Of a DNA stretch of 64,000 nt, positions 15,900-25,580 are shown piece after piece. The notes beneath the pieces were generated by a model. It was not told the DNA's origin and did not search any database. It saw only the letters and a program-made list of their open reading frames with translations. Position 1 is the stretch's first letter; each line of letters starts with the position of its first letter. Source of the stretch: CAJQHT01 sp038123275 (lineage in GTDB: Bacteria; Pseudomonadota; Alphaproteobacteria; Rickettsiales; UBA1997); contig JAYORG010000010.1 in the NCBI GenBank assembly GCA_038123275.1, positions 1 through 64,000 of the forward strand. The letters are read 5' to 3'. The position numbers were made by a program, and so were the translations under genes.

Positions 15900-16820
15900 T
15901 TAATAACAGAATTCAATATCCCTTTTTATTTGCTCTTTTAACTCTTCAATACCATTAAACTTCATTTCCGGTCTAATAAAATCCAGTAATTCTATTTTAA
16001 TTCTTTTTGAATAAATATCCTGATCAAAATTAAAAATATGATTTTCAAAAAGTTCTTTCTTACCTAAAAATGTTGGCTTAATACCAAAATTTGTAATAGA
16101 ATTATGGCTTATGCCATCTATTTTTGTAATGCTTTTATAAACTCCAAACTTTGGTTTAATAATATGAGTTTTAGGTAAGATATTAGCAGTTTTAAAGCCA
16201 ATTTTACGACCATTTTGCTCTCCCTCAATAACCGTTCCTTTAATACTTAAATTACGACCAAGCATTATTGCCGCTTCTTTAACTTTACCATTTTCTATTA
16301 AATTTCTAATATTTGTCGAAGAGTAAATTTGTTCATTCTTATCTTTATTAACATCTATTTGATGCATCTCATAGTTATTTTCTGGCGCTAATTCTTTTAG
16401 CAACTCAGAATTACCCAAGCGATTTTTACCAAAGCTAAAATCATAACCGACAATTAAATTTTTTACTTTTAATTTATTATTTAAAATATTTCTAACAAAG
16501 TCTGATGCACTTAAATTGGCTAAATTTTGGTTAAAATGAATTAAAAATACTAAATCTACCAATTTTTCTGCTCTTAATATCTCTAACTTTTGAGTTAAAG
16601 AATGAATTCTAACATTTTTATTAGAGTCTGGATTAAAAAAGTGCCTAGGATGGGGTTCAAAGGTTAATAATGCTGATTTTAAATTATCTTTTTTGGCTAA
16701 TTCTTTGGTAAATTTAAGAATTTTCTGATGACCCAAATGCAACCCATCAAAGTTTCCTAAAGTAAGACAGGAATTTTGTAACTCTTCTTTAATATTATTT
16801 AAATTTCTAACAACATACAT
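15900..16820 (-). CDS. ribF: Bifunctional riboflavin kinase / FAD synthetase
   Basis: 306 residues. It converts riboflavin to FMN and then FAD. The N-terminal FAD synthetase domain has LGNFDGLHLGHQKI and the later S-S-T-N-I-R motif. The C-terminal riboflavin kinase domain has NGRKIGFKTANI, where Lys replaces the usual Pro of GFPTAN. It is last in a minus-strand cluster with nadA and trpS, spaced about 10 bp apart, a probable operon for cofactor and translation genes. Confidence 0.94.
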   Translation of the reverse strand: MYVVRNLNNIKEELQNSCLTLGNFDGLHLGHQKILKFTKELAKKDNLKSALLTFEPHPRHFFNPDSNKNVRIHSLTQKLEILRAEKLVDLVFLIHFNQNLANLSASDFVRNILNNKLKVKNLIVGYDFSFGKNRLGNSELLKELAPENNYEMHQIDVNKDKNEQIYSSTNIRNLIENGKVKEAAIMLGRNLSIKGTVIEGEQNGRKIGFKTANILPKTHIIKPKFGVYKSITKIDGISHNSITNFGIKPTFLGKKELFENHIFNFDQDIYSKRIKIELLDFIRPEMKFNGIEELKEQIKRDIEFCY

Positions 16821-16830
16821 ATTATTAAAC

Positions 16831-17808
16831 TTAGGACATTTCTAACATCTTAACTAAGGAGCCTTCAGCTTTTGTTATTAATTCTTTTTCCAGTATAATT
16901 TCATTATTTTTACCTTTTACATCATAATTTTTCATTACCTCATGAAGTTTTTCCATGGTATTTAATTGCATATAAGGACAAGTATTACAAAGGCTACACC
17001 CTGATTTATCAATAAATTTGCAATCATAAAAAATTCCAGTTGGGTTTTTTTGTTTCATCTGATGAATAATATTAGGTTCAGTTAAAACAATAAATTCTTC
17101 ACCTTGGTTTTTTACAGTAAAGTTAATTAATGACGAGGTAGAACCAATATGATGAGCATATTTAAGTAAATGTTCAGGACATTCCGGATGAGCAATTATT
17201 TTGGCATTTGGATGGTTAACGGTTAATTTAACTAATTCTTTTTCACTAAATTGCTCATGAACAATACAACTTCCTTGCCAAAGTAACATATCACGACCAG
17301 ATTCTTTGCTTAAATATCTTCCTAAATGTTGATCTGGTGCAAAAATAATTGGTTGCTCTTTAGGAATTTGATCAATTATCTTTTTAGCATTTGTTGAAGT
17401 GACAATAATGTCTGATAAAGCTTTAATTTCAGCTGAGCAGTTAATATAAGTTAAAGCTAAATGATCTGGATTTTCCTCTCTAAATTTTTTAAAAGCAGCT
17501 GGTGGACAAGATTCCTCCAAGCTACACCCAGCATTCATATCCGGAATAATAACTTTTTTTGTAGGGTTTAAAATTTTTGCTACTTGAGCCATAAATCTAA
17601 CTCCACAAAAAATAATTACATCAGCATTAGTAGTGGCAGCCGTTTTAGATAAATCAAGAGAGTCACCAATAAAATCAGCAATGTCCTGAATTTCTTCATC
17701 TTGATAAAAATGGGCTAAAATAACGCCATTCATTTCTTTTTTTAGACGATTTATTTCATCTTCTAATAAAGGGCTATTATTATTGTTTAAATTAGTGTGA
17801 TTTTTCAT
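16831..17808 (-). CDS. nadA: Quinolinate synthase A
   Basis: 325 residues. It condenses iminoaspartate and DHAP to quinolinate in NAD biosynthesis using a 4Fe-4S cluster. Cluster Cys candidates are in FCGVRFMA, AHPECPEHL and CSLCNTCPYM, as in the family. The motif AHFYQDEEIQDIADFIGDSL is diagnostic. Its presence implies de novo NAD synthesis from aspartate, uncommon in strict Rickettsiaceae. It is flanked by trpS and ribF on the same strand. Confidence 0.95.
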   Translation of the reverse strand: MKNHTNLNNNNSPLLEDEINRLKKEMNGVILAHFYQDEEIQDIADFIGDSLDLSKTAATTNADVIIFCGVRFMAQVAKILNPTKKVIIPDMNAGCSLEESCPPAAFKKFREENPDHLALTYINCSAEIKALSDIIVTSTNAKKIIDQIPKEQPIIFAPDQHLGRYLSKESGRDMLLWQGSCIVHEQFSEKELVKLTVNHPNAKIIAHPECPEHLLKYAHHIGSTSSLINFTVKNQGEEFIVLTEPNIIHQMKQKNPTGIFYDCKFIDKSGCSLCNTCPYMQLNTMEKLHEVMKNYDVKGKNNEIILEKELITKAEGSLVKMLEMS

Positions 17809-17817
17809 ATATTTATT

Positions 17818-18798
17818 TTAAGCTAGACCTATGACTTCTTTTATCTCTTGAAGATTATCAGTGGCTATTTTTTGCGCCTTCTCTTTGCCTTCTTTTAAGA
17901 CTTGATCAACATAATCCAGGTTATTATTTAATTCTTTTATTTGTTTTTGTATTGGCTCTATTTTATTTACTAAGCTATCGGCAAAATCCTTTTTAAAATC
18001 ACCAAAGCCACTATTTTTATATTTTTTAGCTATATTGTCTGGTTTTTCATTTGCTAAAGCAGCAAAAATATTGATTAAATTAAATAATTCAACCCTTTCT
18101 TTGTTATAAGCAATCCCTTCAATTGAATCTGTTTTTGCTTTTTTGCATTTTTTAATAATTATTTCAGCCGTATCGTGCAGATTAATTCTAGAATATTCAC
18201 TTTCATGAGATTTACTCATTTTAGAAGTTCCATCTGTCAAAGACATCACTCTTTTATTATCACCAATTATTAGAGATTCTGGTATTGTTAAAAAATCTTT
18301 CTTAAAATGACTATTAATTCCAAAGGCAATATCTCTAGTTAGTTCTAAATGTTGTTTTTGATCATCTCCCGTAGGAACTATATTAGTTTTGTAAAGCAAG
18401 ATATCTGCAGCCATTAGTGCAGGGTAGGCATAAAGGCCAAGATTTTGTGATGTAGCTAATAAAGATTTTTCTTTATATTGAGTCATGCGATTTAACCAGC
18501 CAAGGGGTGTAAAGCAAGATAAGATCCAGGCTAATTCACTATGTTCTTTAACTTGACTTTGAGCAAAAATAATAGATTTTTTTGGGTCAATACCACAGGC
18601 TAAATAAGTAATGGCACAATCAATAATATTCTTTTTTAATGATTTAGGATCTTGCTTTAAAGTAATTGCATGTAAATCCATAATGCCAAAAATACATTTA
18701 TGACCATCTTGTAAAGGGATCCAATTAGCAATTGAGCCAAAGTAATTGCCAATATGAAGGTTTCCAGAAGGCTGTATACCAGAAAAGACAGTTTTCAT
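17818..18798 (-). CDS. trpS: Tryptophanyl-tRNA synthetase
   Basis: 326 residues, normal for bacterial TrpRS, a class I synthetase. The HIGH-like motif is in PSGNLHIGNYFGSI, and the KMSKS loop is visible as KMSKSHES. GDDQKQHLELTRDIA contributes to the active site. It is the first gene of the trpS-nadA-ribF cluster, divergent from the peroxiredoxin gene. Confidence 0.96.
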   Translation of the reverse strand: MKTVFSGIQPSGNLHIGNYFGSIANWIPLQDGHKCIFGIMDLHAITLKQDPKSLKKNIIDCAITYLACGIDPKKSIIFAQSQVKEHSELAWILSCFTPLGWLNRMTQYKEKSLLATSQNLGLYAYPALMAADILLYKTNIVPTGDDQKQHLELTRDIAFGINSHFKKDFLTIPESLIIGDNKRVMSLTDGTSKMSKSHESEYSRINLHDTAEIIIKKCKKAKTDSIEGIAYNKERVELFNLINIFAALANEKPDNIAKKYKNSGFGDFKKDFADSLVNKIEPIQKQIKELNNNLDYVDQVLKEGKEKAQKIATDNLQEIKEVIGLA

Positions 18799-18954
18799 GC
18801 TTGTTTGAAGTTATTTTGTATAAAATAATAAGTTTTAGTGCAAAAACTTTATATTTCCACCAAATTTTTTATCAAAGATAATCTTGATTTTTACTAATAA
18901 ATCCTTACATAATTATCAATCTTATAATTTAATATTAATCTAAAAAATAAAAAT

Positions 18955-19557
18955 ATGTCAGTTTTAGTTGGAAAACAAGCGCCAGACTTTACTGCTGCTG
19001 CAGTAATGGCTAATAATGAAATTAATGAAAATTTTAATTTATCTGCTCATTTAAAAGGAAAAATCGGAGTTTTATTTTTCTACCCTCTAGATTTTACTTT
19101 TGTATGCCCATCAGAAATTATTGCTTTTGATAACAGATTAAAAGAATTTAAAGATCGTGGTGTTGAAGTTATAGGTGTTTCTGTTGACTCACATTTTTCT
19201 CATATTGCTTGGAAAAATACAGCTATTAACGATGGTGGAATTGGCCAAATTCAATATCCATTGGTTGCTGATTTAACAAAACAAATTGCTCGTGATTACG
19301 ATGTTTTAACTAACGAATCTGTTGCCTTTAGAGGAACTTTCCTTATTGATCAAGATGGCAATGTGCGCCATCAAATTGTTAATGATCTACCTCTTGGAAG
19401 AAGTATCGACGAAGCTTTAAGAATGGTTGATGCCTTAATATTTCACCAAGAAAATGGTGAAGTTTGTCCAGCTGGCTGGAATAAAGGCAAAGATGGCATG
19501 AAAGCTGACGCCAAAGGTGTTGCTTCATACCTGTCTAAAAACGCAACTGGCTTGTAA
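18955..19557 (+). CDS. 2-Cys peroxiredoxin (AhpC/Prx1 type)
   Basis: 200 residues. It reduces peroxides via the peroxidatic Cys in DFTFVCPSE (about residue 52) and the resolving Cys in GEVCPAGW (about 171). This is a typical 2-Cys Prx of eukaryotic/Prx1 type rather than the AhpC-AhpF pair. It is probably recycled by thioredoxin (a trxA gene lies at 45.7 kb). A possible promoter is TTGATT, 18 nt, CATAAT at 18884-18913. Confidence 0.93.
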   Translation: MSVLVGKQAPDFTAAAVMANNEINENFNLSAHLKGKIGVLFFYPLDFTFVCPSEIIAFDNRLKEFKDRGVEVIGVSVDSHFSHIAWKNTAINDGGIGQIQYPLVADLTKQIARDYDVLTNESVAFRGTFLIDQDGNVRHQIVNDLPLGRSIDEALRMVDALIFHQENGEVCPAGWNKGKDGMKADAKGVASYLSKNATGL

Positions 19558-19570
19558 TAATCAATAGCAC

Positions 19571-19657
19571 CGTCATCCTGATATTACTTGTCATCCTGAA
19601 CTTAGAATAAGTTAGGCCTTTAGGCCTTACTTATTCTTATGTGACAGGATCTCAACC
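19571..19657 (+). repeat. Intergenic palindromic repeat, copy 2
   Basis: A truncated start (CGTCATCCTGATATTACT) is followed by a full unit beginning TGTCATCCTGAACTTAG. The stem pairs AGAATAAGTTAGGCCT with AGGCCTTACTTATTCT (one mismatch), and the unit ends GTGACAGGATCTCAACC. Confidence 0.8.
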
Positions 19658-19687
19658 AAAGGAGTATAAAATTAATTTAAATACTAA

Positions 19688-20821
19688 ATGAGTAAAAAAG
19701 ATTACTACGAAACCTTAGGTGTTTCTAATTCAGCTAGCCAAGACGAGATTAAAAAAGCTTATCGTAAATTAGCAATGAAATACCATCCAGACAGAAATCC
19801 TGGAGATAAAGCAGCAGAAAAAAGCTTTAAACAAGCAACTGAAGCTTATGAGGTTTTAAAAGACGATCAAAAGAAAGCAGCTTACGATCAATATGGTCAC
19901 AGCGCCTTTGAGCAAGGTGGGCAAGGCGGCGGCTTTGGTGGTGGCCAGGGTGGTTTTAGTGATTTTGGAGATATTTTTAATAATTTCAGTGATATTTTTG
20001 GTGATATGGGCGGCTCCAGAGGTCAAAAACGAAGTGCTGCAACTCGTGGTTCAGACATTAGATACAACCTTGAAATAACTCTAGAAGATGCTTTTAAAGG
20101 TATTGAAAAGAAAATCAAATTTTCTATTGCCAGCTCTTGTACTTCTTGTAAAGGTAGTGGTGCTAAAAATGGTGCCAAACCTACTTCTTGTTCTGGTTGT
20201 GGAGGTAGTGGTAAGGTTAGGGCGCAGCAAGGCTTTTTTATTGTTGAAAGAACATGTGGCTCTTGTAATGGCACTGGTCAAGTCATTAAAAACCCTTGTA
20301 CATCTTGCAAAGGACAAGGAAGAGTACAAAAAGATCGCAGCTTGTCTGTAAAAATTCCTGCTGGCGTTGAAGACGGCAACAGAATTCGTCTATCAGGCGA
20401 GGGCGAGTCTGGTGTTAGAGGAGGCCCTTCGGGAGATCTTTATGTTTTTGTTGGTGTTAAAAATCACCAACTATTTTCACGAAAAGGTAATGATATTTAT
20501 GCATCCGTGCCCATTAAAATGACAACAGCAGCATTAGGTGGTCATGTTGAAATACCAGCAATTGATGGCACAAAGGCTCGTTTAAAAATAATTGAAGGTT
20601 CACAAACAAATGATCGCTTCAGGTTAAAATCAAAAGGTATGACAGTTATCAACTCAGGTGGAAGAAGAGGCGACATGTACATTGATATTTTTGTTGAAAC
20701 CCCAGTTAAATTAGGCTCCAAAGAAAAATCTCTACTTAGTGATCTAGACGGTTTAATTGCCGAAAAATCCAATCCCAAATCAGAAAGTTTCTTTAAAAAA
20801 ATGTCAGGTTTTTTTAAATAA
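19688..20821 (+). CDS. dnaJ: Chaperone DnaJ
   Basis: 377 residues. A class I J-protein, the co-chaperone that delivers substrates to DnaK and stimulates its ATPase. The J domain carries HPD in YHPDRNPGD, followed by a Gly/Phe-rich linker. Four zinc-finger repeats follow (CTSCKGSG, CSGCGGSG, CGSCNGTG, CTSCKGQG), then C-terminal substrate-binding domains. All features are intact. dnaK is not in the window. Confidence 0.97.
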   Translation: MSKKDYYETLGVSNSASQDEIKKAYRKLAMKYHPDRNPGDKAAEKSFKQATEAYEVLKDDQKKAAYDQYGHSAFEQGGQGGGFGGGQGGFSDFGDIFNNFSDIFGDMGGSRGQKRSAATRGSDIRYNLEITLEDAFKGIEKKIKFSIASSCTSCKGSGAKNGAKPTSCSGCGGSGKVRAQQGFFIVERTCGSCNGTGQVIKNPCTSCKGQGRVQKDRSLSVKIPAGVEDGNRIRLSGEGESGVRGGPSGDLYVFVGVKNHQLFSRKGNDIYASVPIKMTTAALGGHVEIPAIDGTKARLKIIEGSQTNDRFRLKSKGMTVINSGGRRGDMYIDIFVETPVKLGSKEKSLLSDLDGLIAEKSNPKSESFFKKMSGFFK

Positions 20822-20865
20822 TTCCTTTTAAATCACTAAAAAATTGCTTCAAAGTTAGTTTATCC

Positions 20866-20894
20866 TTTACAATAACCATAAAATATGTTATGAT
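20866..20894 (+). promoter_or_regulatory. Sigma-70-like promoter of the OGFr/macro/PDZ gene
   Basis: -35 TTTACA (20866-20871), 17-nt spacer, -10 TATGAT (20889-20894), each one mismatch from consensus. Initiation near 20901 would give a 5' leader of about 68 nt. Confidence 0.55.
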
Positions 20895-20968
20895 TAAATG
20901 CCTGTAAGTGTTTAGCATAAACTTATTTACGTTATTAAAAATAATTACTAAACATAAATTAATATTTA

Positions 20969-23900
20969 ATGCCTCAACAAACAAATCTTGATCCAGAAAT
21001 TAAAGAACTTTTAGAGCTGAACGTGGATGGAATTTTGAAAAAGGCTAGACGTAATAATGCTGCTAAAAAGGCTCCTAAAACTAAGGTAAGTGATAATTCT
21101 CCAGCTCTTTATAAGATTGATAACAAAAGCAAAGGTAAAAGTAAAGGAACCTATGTCCTCAATTTTAATATTACACCTAAAAGAACAGGTGAAACAGATG
21201 ATGAATATGAAGCGAGATTAATAGCTGCTGTATATGTTATAAAACAAGTTAAGATGATAGCTGGTACTGGTAAACAAAAGAGAAGGATAAAAGCAATATT
21301 TCTACAAGGCTGCCCTCCTTATAGTGATAAATCTAAGGTTAAGGTAAATTTTTATAAGAAATTAGAGGAAATTTTTGGAGATAATGCTCAAAGTAAACAT
21401 AATAAAAAAGGTAATTTTAGTATTTTTGATGGAGTTGTTTTTACAAAAGTTAAAACAGAAAGCGCAAAATCTAAAAAAGAAAAAGTTTTAACCACTATTG
21501 TTGAGTATAATGGACAAGAAGTAGTATTTTCCAATGTTGATTTAGAGGATGACTCTCAAGCTGTTACCAAAGAACTTGCAAGAACTACTGGTTACTTAAA
21601 AAAATCAAAAAAACCAAAAAAGGTAGTTGTAGTTGGCTCTGGAATTGATAGTGACGGTTTAAAACATGTTAGTGAGGATGGAGGAATTGTTTTTAATGAT
21701 GCAGCTGCAAATTTTATGACAGTAGAAGAAAAATCTAAATCTAAATTTAAATCATCTTCATCACCTTCTTCAGATAGCGCAGACGAAGGATCGGATCTAA
21801 GCGATGATGAAGAAGAAAAAGAAAATATAAAAAAGAAAAAAGCAGAAATGGATGACGATGATATGGATGATACAGAAGAAGAGGTAGATAATGAAAAAGA
21901 AGAATCAGCACCAGCAAAATTAAAAAAAGAAAAAGTACCAGATGGCCTAGATAATGCAGATACTATAGTTGCTAAAATTGTCAGATCTGCTACTAATTTT
22001 GGAAAATTAGATCCTGAAAAGAACTATAAATCACAAAAAATTTCTAATGTTCAACTTGCTAAATATTATTGTGGAGAAATAAGTTATGAGAAATTTTGTG
22101 AATCAGTATTTGGTGTAGATGAAGGCACTTTAGGTTTGCAATTTACAGATGAGCATCAAGCATATCACGATAAATCATATGTTGATGCAATAGATGCTAT
22201 TGATAATGGAGATGATGATGCAATTTCTCTTCAAGATAATTTTAATTTTATAAAATTACTTTTTCCAACAATAGAAAAAAACGAAGATGGCTTGGGAATG
22301 AAACCTCCATATTTTCAAGATGAAGCGGCAGAAAAAACTTGGGGTGAATTTTTAGAAAATAATAAAGAACAGCCATTTGTACAGGCAATTTATGATAACT
22401 TTGAAGTTGCTGCAGAAGGGCTAGTTGCTTATATTAAAGATAGAAAAGATTCTAAAGAATTAAAAAATAAAGATATTGTACTTACACTTTACCTTATAGG
22501 CTCATTGGGAGCTTTTAAACATCCAAATAGGGAGAAGATAGTTAATAATTTATATAACGCTATATATTCTAATATATCCTTAAAGGCAGTTGCTATGCTT
22601 AATGATTATGCTGATAGAGCTGGCATAACAAATTTTTGTGAGTTTATTAGAAATAATGTGGATAAATACCAGGATATTGAATATATAAATATAGAACAAT
22701 GGGAAGAAAATTATAAAGGAGACAGAGAAGGTTACACACTTGCTAATTTTGGTAATGATTGCATTGCAAAAGCAAAAGAAGAGAAAGGAAAAAAGAAAGT
22801 AAAAAAGAAAGTTGATGATTTAGGTGATGATACAGATAGTGACGATTCAGATACTCCTTCTGAAAGTAGTAAGCTTTCAGATTCTGAACTTGGTGATCTT
22901 GATCCTGAAATGCTTAAAAAAATAGAAGAAGATATGGCTGCTGGTCTTGATGATGAAGAATTAGATGATGGAGGTGATGAAGAAGAAAAAGATGGTGCAA
23001 AAGGTGCAAGTGCTAAAATAGAAGATGGTGTAGAGTTAAACAATACAATTGTTGCTCAAATTATAGTAGTTAGCGAGAAATCTAAAAAACCTTCTTGTCA
23101 TGATGTTACCGCTATTCAGTTAGCTAGATATTATTGTGGAGAGATAAGCTATAAAGACTTATGTGATCAGGTAGTTCCAGCTAGTGAAAAGCCTTATAGT
23201 TCTTCGTCTGATCAAAAAAAGTATCTTGCTAAAAAATATAATCAAACTCTAGATTCTATTGGTAAAGATTTAGATGGTAAAGGTATTAATCCTGAGAATA
23301 ATCATAGATATATACAAATAGTTTTTCCTTCATCAGAGGAAAGTAAACATATAGGAACTGATGCATATCCACTTTTTGGGGATGATAATACTAATTGGAA
23401 AGATTTTTTAGATACACATAGAAAGAAAAAAGCGGTTTTTACAACTGCAATTGATAATAATTTTGAACTTGGTGTAAATAAGTTTATTGCTAATTTAGAA
23501 CAGGTAGCAGAGACACAAAGTGGAAAGATAAAAGGTACATATGTAACGAAAAAAGATAAGGTAAAGAAGAAGACAATAGTATTAAAAGAAGGCTATAATC
23601 ATAATTATGCAAGAATAACCAGAGTAATTAAATCTTTAGGCCTTTCTAATCATCCAAGAAAAGTAGAATTAGTGCATAGATTAAATACAGCTATAGCTCA
23701 ACATGTAGACCTTAGCACTATACCAGCCAAAACTGTTGCAATTTGGAATAGCACGTCAGATGAAGCTTTAGTTCCAAGGCTTTCTGTTAGTTTGGAGGTA
23801 TTGCGTAAACGTAAAATGACCGCTGCTAAAGATCTTAATGCATCTTTTCTTGAAGAACTTAACAAGCTTACACTTGATGATGAAGGAGAATATCAAGGTA

Positions 23901-25465
23901 AAAAAGTGTTAATTGGTAAACTTGATTCTTTTAAGAAAAAAGGTAAGAAAAAGGAAGCAAAAGAAGCAGAAGTAGGAAGTGATGCTCTTAAAATGACGGC
24001 AAAAGTATATGGGGTAATTGGTAAAACAAAAGGAGGTGAGAGTCTTAGTAAGGCTGATAGGGATACTAGAAAAAAATTCATAATTGTTGATCCTGCCGAT
24101 ACTAGTTTTGGTAATAAGGCAGGCAGTAAAGGACAGATGATCGGAGCTACTGCATCTGGAGCAATATATGACTTAATTGGAAAATATAACCTTCCTTCTG
24201 TTAGTGTCAAATATGTTGCATCATTGAGTAAGAAAAAGGATAAAAGATTACCTAATCCAATGGCTCCTGGAAGAGCTATATGGAATGATACTTACAAAGA
24301 AAATGGAAATAAAGGAAGTTTTCCAGTAGCAGGTGTAATACATACAGTTGGCCCTCATGGAGGATCAAAAGCAAACAAGATATTTTATGATTGTTTTAAA
24401 AATATCCTAAAAGTATTTTATGAAAATACTAAAGATTTAGAAGAAGATATTCCAGGTTTAAGAATACCACTTATCTCAACTGGATATTTTGGCATAAAAT
24501 TTGATGCAGCATATTGTAAAATGTTCAATCAAGTTTTTCGCAAGGCCTATAAAGATGTTTTAGAAGAGTTAGGAATAGAAGAAATTAATTTTGGGGAAGG
24601 AATAGAAGTTTGTTGTTATGGTAAAGAACAATCAAAATTAATGTCTGCAGCATTAAGTGGTAAAGCTATTGATGATTCAGACAGAGATTCAGATGATACA
24701 GATAGAGATTCAGATGATCCAGAGGCAAAAGGAATGACGTATGTTTTAGGAAAAAGAAATACTCTTTCAAGAGCATGCTTTGCCGTAGCTAATGGATATT
24801 TAGGTGGTGATAAGGATTTTAGAGAGAGAATGGCTGTAATAGAATATTCTACAGGAGAAAGCTTTGATCATGACTCTATAAAATTACAAATTAAAAAAGC
24901 TCAAAAATTTATACAAAATCACTGTAAGGAGATCAACCATAAAACTAGTAAATATAAATTTACTAGCAAGAAGTATAGGTCTCCAAAAGAGGGTGGTTTT
25001 ATTGGAATTATTAGTGATCAAGAGAACGTTAAACGTGTTAAAAATGGTGGTATTAATACTGTTTTAATTAAATTAACAGGACGAGGGGTATTAGATAATA
25101 GTCCAGCAGCTAAAATGGGATTAGAAGCGGGAGACATTATTAGAGTAGTTATACCAAGTGGCACAAAAGATCATGAAAAATATGCTTTTGATTATATGAG
25201 AAATAATGGTATTAAAAAAGGTGATGAAGCTATTACTGTGTATAATGAAGGTGGGCATAAAAAAACATTATCTAGATCAATTATTCCAGCAAAATTTGAT
25301 AAATCTCCCAAAGGTGTTTATCAATTAAGTGATTTTGGGCTTGGAATGAGCAAAATACCATCTTCTTCACCTGCTTTTAAAAAATCTAGTCATTTTTTAT
25401 CTGGTAAAGATGCTTCACATGTTCATCCTGATGGAGGCTCATCTGGTAGGTCTGGATTGTTATAA
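20969..25465 (+). CDS. Giant multidomain protein: two OGFr-like domains, macro domain, PDZ-like domain
   Basis: 1498 residues with no signal peptide or membrane helices. The basic N-terminal region (1-250) is unassigned. Acidic/Ser-rich linkers lie at about 260-315 and 613-687. A duplicated module spans about 328-560 and 690-930; each copy has LAxYYCGEISY, then an opioid-growth-factor-receptor-like core beginning FIKLLFP or RYIQIVFP. Copy 2 also keeps HNYARITRVIKSLG, a hallmark of the OGFr conserved region. Residues about 1005-1225 form a macro domain (VDPADTSFGNKAG, VIHTVGPHGG, IPLISTGYFG). A short DSDRDSDD repeat and an unassigned region follow, then a PDZ-like domain at about 1337-1444 with SPAAKMGLEAGDII. 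This architecture suggests a secreted effector acting on ADP-ribose signalling in a eukaryotic host or prey (inference). Confidence 0.8.
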   Translation: MPQQTNLDPEIKELLELNVDGILKKARRNNAAKKAPKTKVSDNSPALYKIDNKSKGKSKGTYVLNFNITPKRTGETDDEYEARLIAAVYVIKQVKMIAGTGKQKRRIKAIFLQGCPPYSDKSKVKVNFYKKLEEIFGDNAQSKHNKKGNFSIFDGVVFTKVKTESAKSKKEKVLTTIVEYNGQEVVFSNVDLEDDSQAVTKELARTTGYLKKSKKPKKVVVVGSGIDSDGLKHVSEDGGIVFNDAAANFMTVEEKSKSKFKSSSSPSSDSADEGSDLSDDEEEKENIKKKKAEMDDDDMDDTEEEVDNEKEESAPAKLKKEKVPDGLDNADTIVAKIVRSATNFGKLDPEKNYKSQKISNVQLAKYYCGEISYEKFCESVFGVDEGTLGLQFTDEHQAYHDKSYVDAIDAIDNGDDDAISLQDNFNFIKLLFPTIEKNEDGLGMKPPYFQDEAAEKTWGEFLENNKEQPFVQAIYDNFEVAAEGLVAYIKDRKDSKELKNKDIVLTLYLIGSLGAFKHPNREKIVNNLYNAIYSNISLKAVAMLNDYADRAGITNFCEFIRNNVDKYQDIEYINIEQWEENYKGDREGYTLANFGNDCIAKAKEEKGKKKVKKKVDDLGDDTDSDDSDTPSESSKLSDSELGDLDPEMLKKIEEDMAAGLDDEELDDGGDEEEKDGAKGASAKIEDGVELNNTIVAQIIVVSEKSKKPSCHDVTAIQLARYYCGEISYKDLCDQVVPASEKPYSSSSDQKKYLAKKYNQTLDSIGKDLDGKGINPENNHRYIQIVFPSSEESKHIGTDAYPLFGDDNTNWKDFLDTHRKKKAVFTTAIDNNFELGVNKFIANLEQVAETQSGKIKGTYVTKKDKVKKKTIVLKEGYNHNYARITRVIKSLGLSNHPRKVELVHRLNTAIAQHVDLSTIPAKTVAIWNSTSDEALVPRLSVSLEVLRKRKMTAAKDLNASFLEELNKLTLDDEGEYQGKKVLIGKLDSFKKKGKKKEAKEAEVGSDALKMTAKVYGVIGKTKGGESLSKADRDTRKKFIIVDPADTSFGNKAGSKGQMIGATASGAIYDLIGKYNLPSVSVKYVASLSKKKDKRLPNPMAPGRAIWNDTYKENGNKGSFPVAGVIHTVGPHGGSKANKIFYDCFKNILKVFYENTKDLEEDIPGLRIPLISTGYFGIKFDAAYCKMFNQVFRKAYKDVLEELGIEEINFGEGIEVCCYGKEQSKLMSAALSGKAIDDSDRDSDDTDRDSDDPEAKGMTYVLGKRNTLSRACFAVANGYLGGDKDFRERMAVIEYSTGESFDHDSIKLQIKKAQKFIQNHCKEINHKTSKYKFTSKKYRSPKEGGFIGIISDQENVKRVKNGGINTVLIKLTGRGVLDNSPAAKMGLEAGDIIRVVIPSGTKDHEKYAFDYMRNNGIKKGDEAITVYNEGGHKKTLSRSIIPAKFDKSPKGVYQLSDFGLGMSKIPSSSPAFKKSSHFLSGKDASHVHPDGGSSGRSGLL

Positions 25466-25509
25466 AGCTTTATATAATAGGCCCCTGGGGTTATTTTAAT
25501 AAAAAGCTT
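25465..25509 (+). terminator. Probable terminator-like hairpin
   Basis: An imperfect stem-loop bounded by AAGCTT on both sides, with a CCCC-T-GGGG core and an AT-rich remainder, immediately after the giant gene's stop codon. The tight central core makes the exact fold uncertain. Confidence 0.4.
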
Positions 25510-25580
25510 GTAAAAAGAATATTAGATAATTAATATCTTAAGGAATTGTAACATAAAATATTAACTAACATTTAGATTAG

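Noticed and set aside
16821..16830. FMN riboswitch ahead of ribF
   Set aside because: ribF is last in a tight cluster with only 10 bp upstream, which leaves no room for an RFN element; none is visible before trpS either.
22732..23043. Minus-strand open frame of 103 codons inside the giant gene
   Set aside because: It is antisense to an acidic, Ser-rich repeat region whose complement naturally lacks stops; composition is a Ser/Pro/Leu shadow with no recognisable domain.
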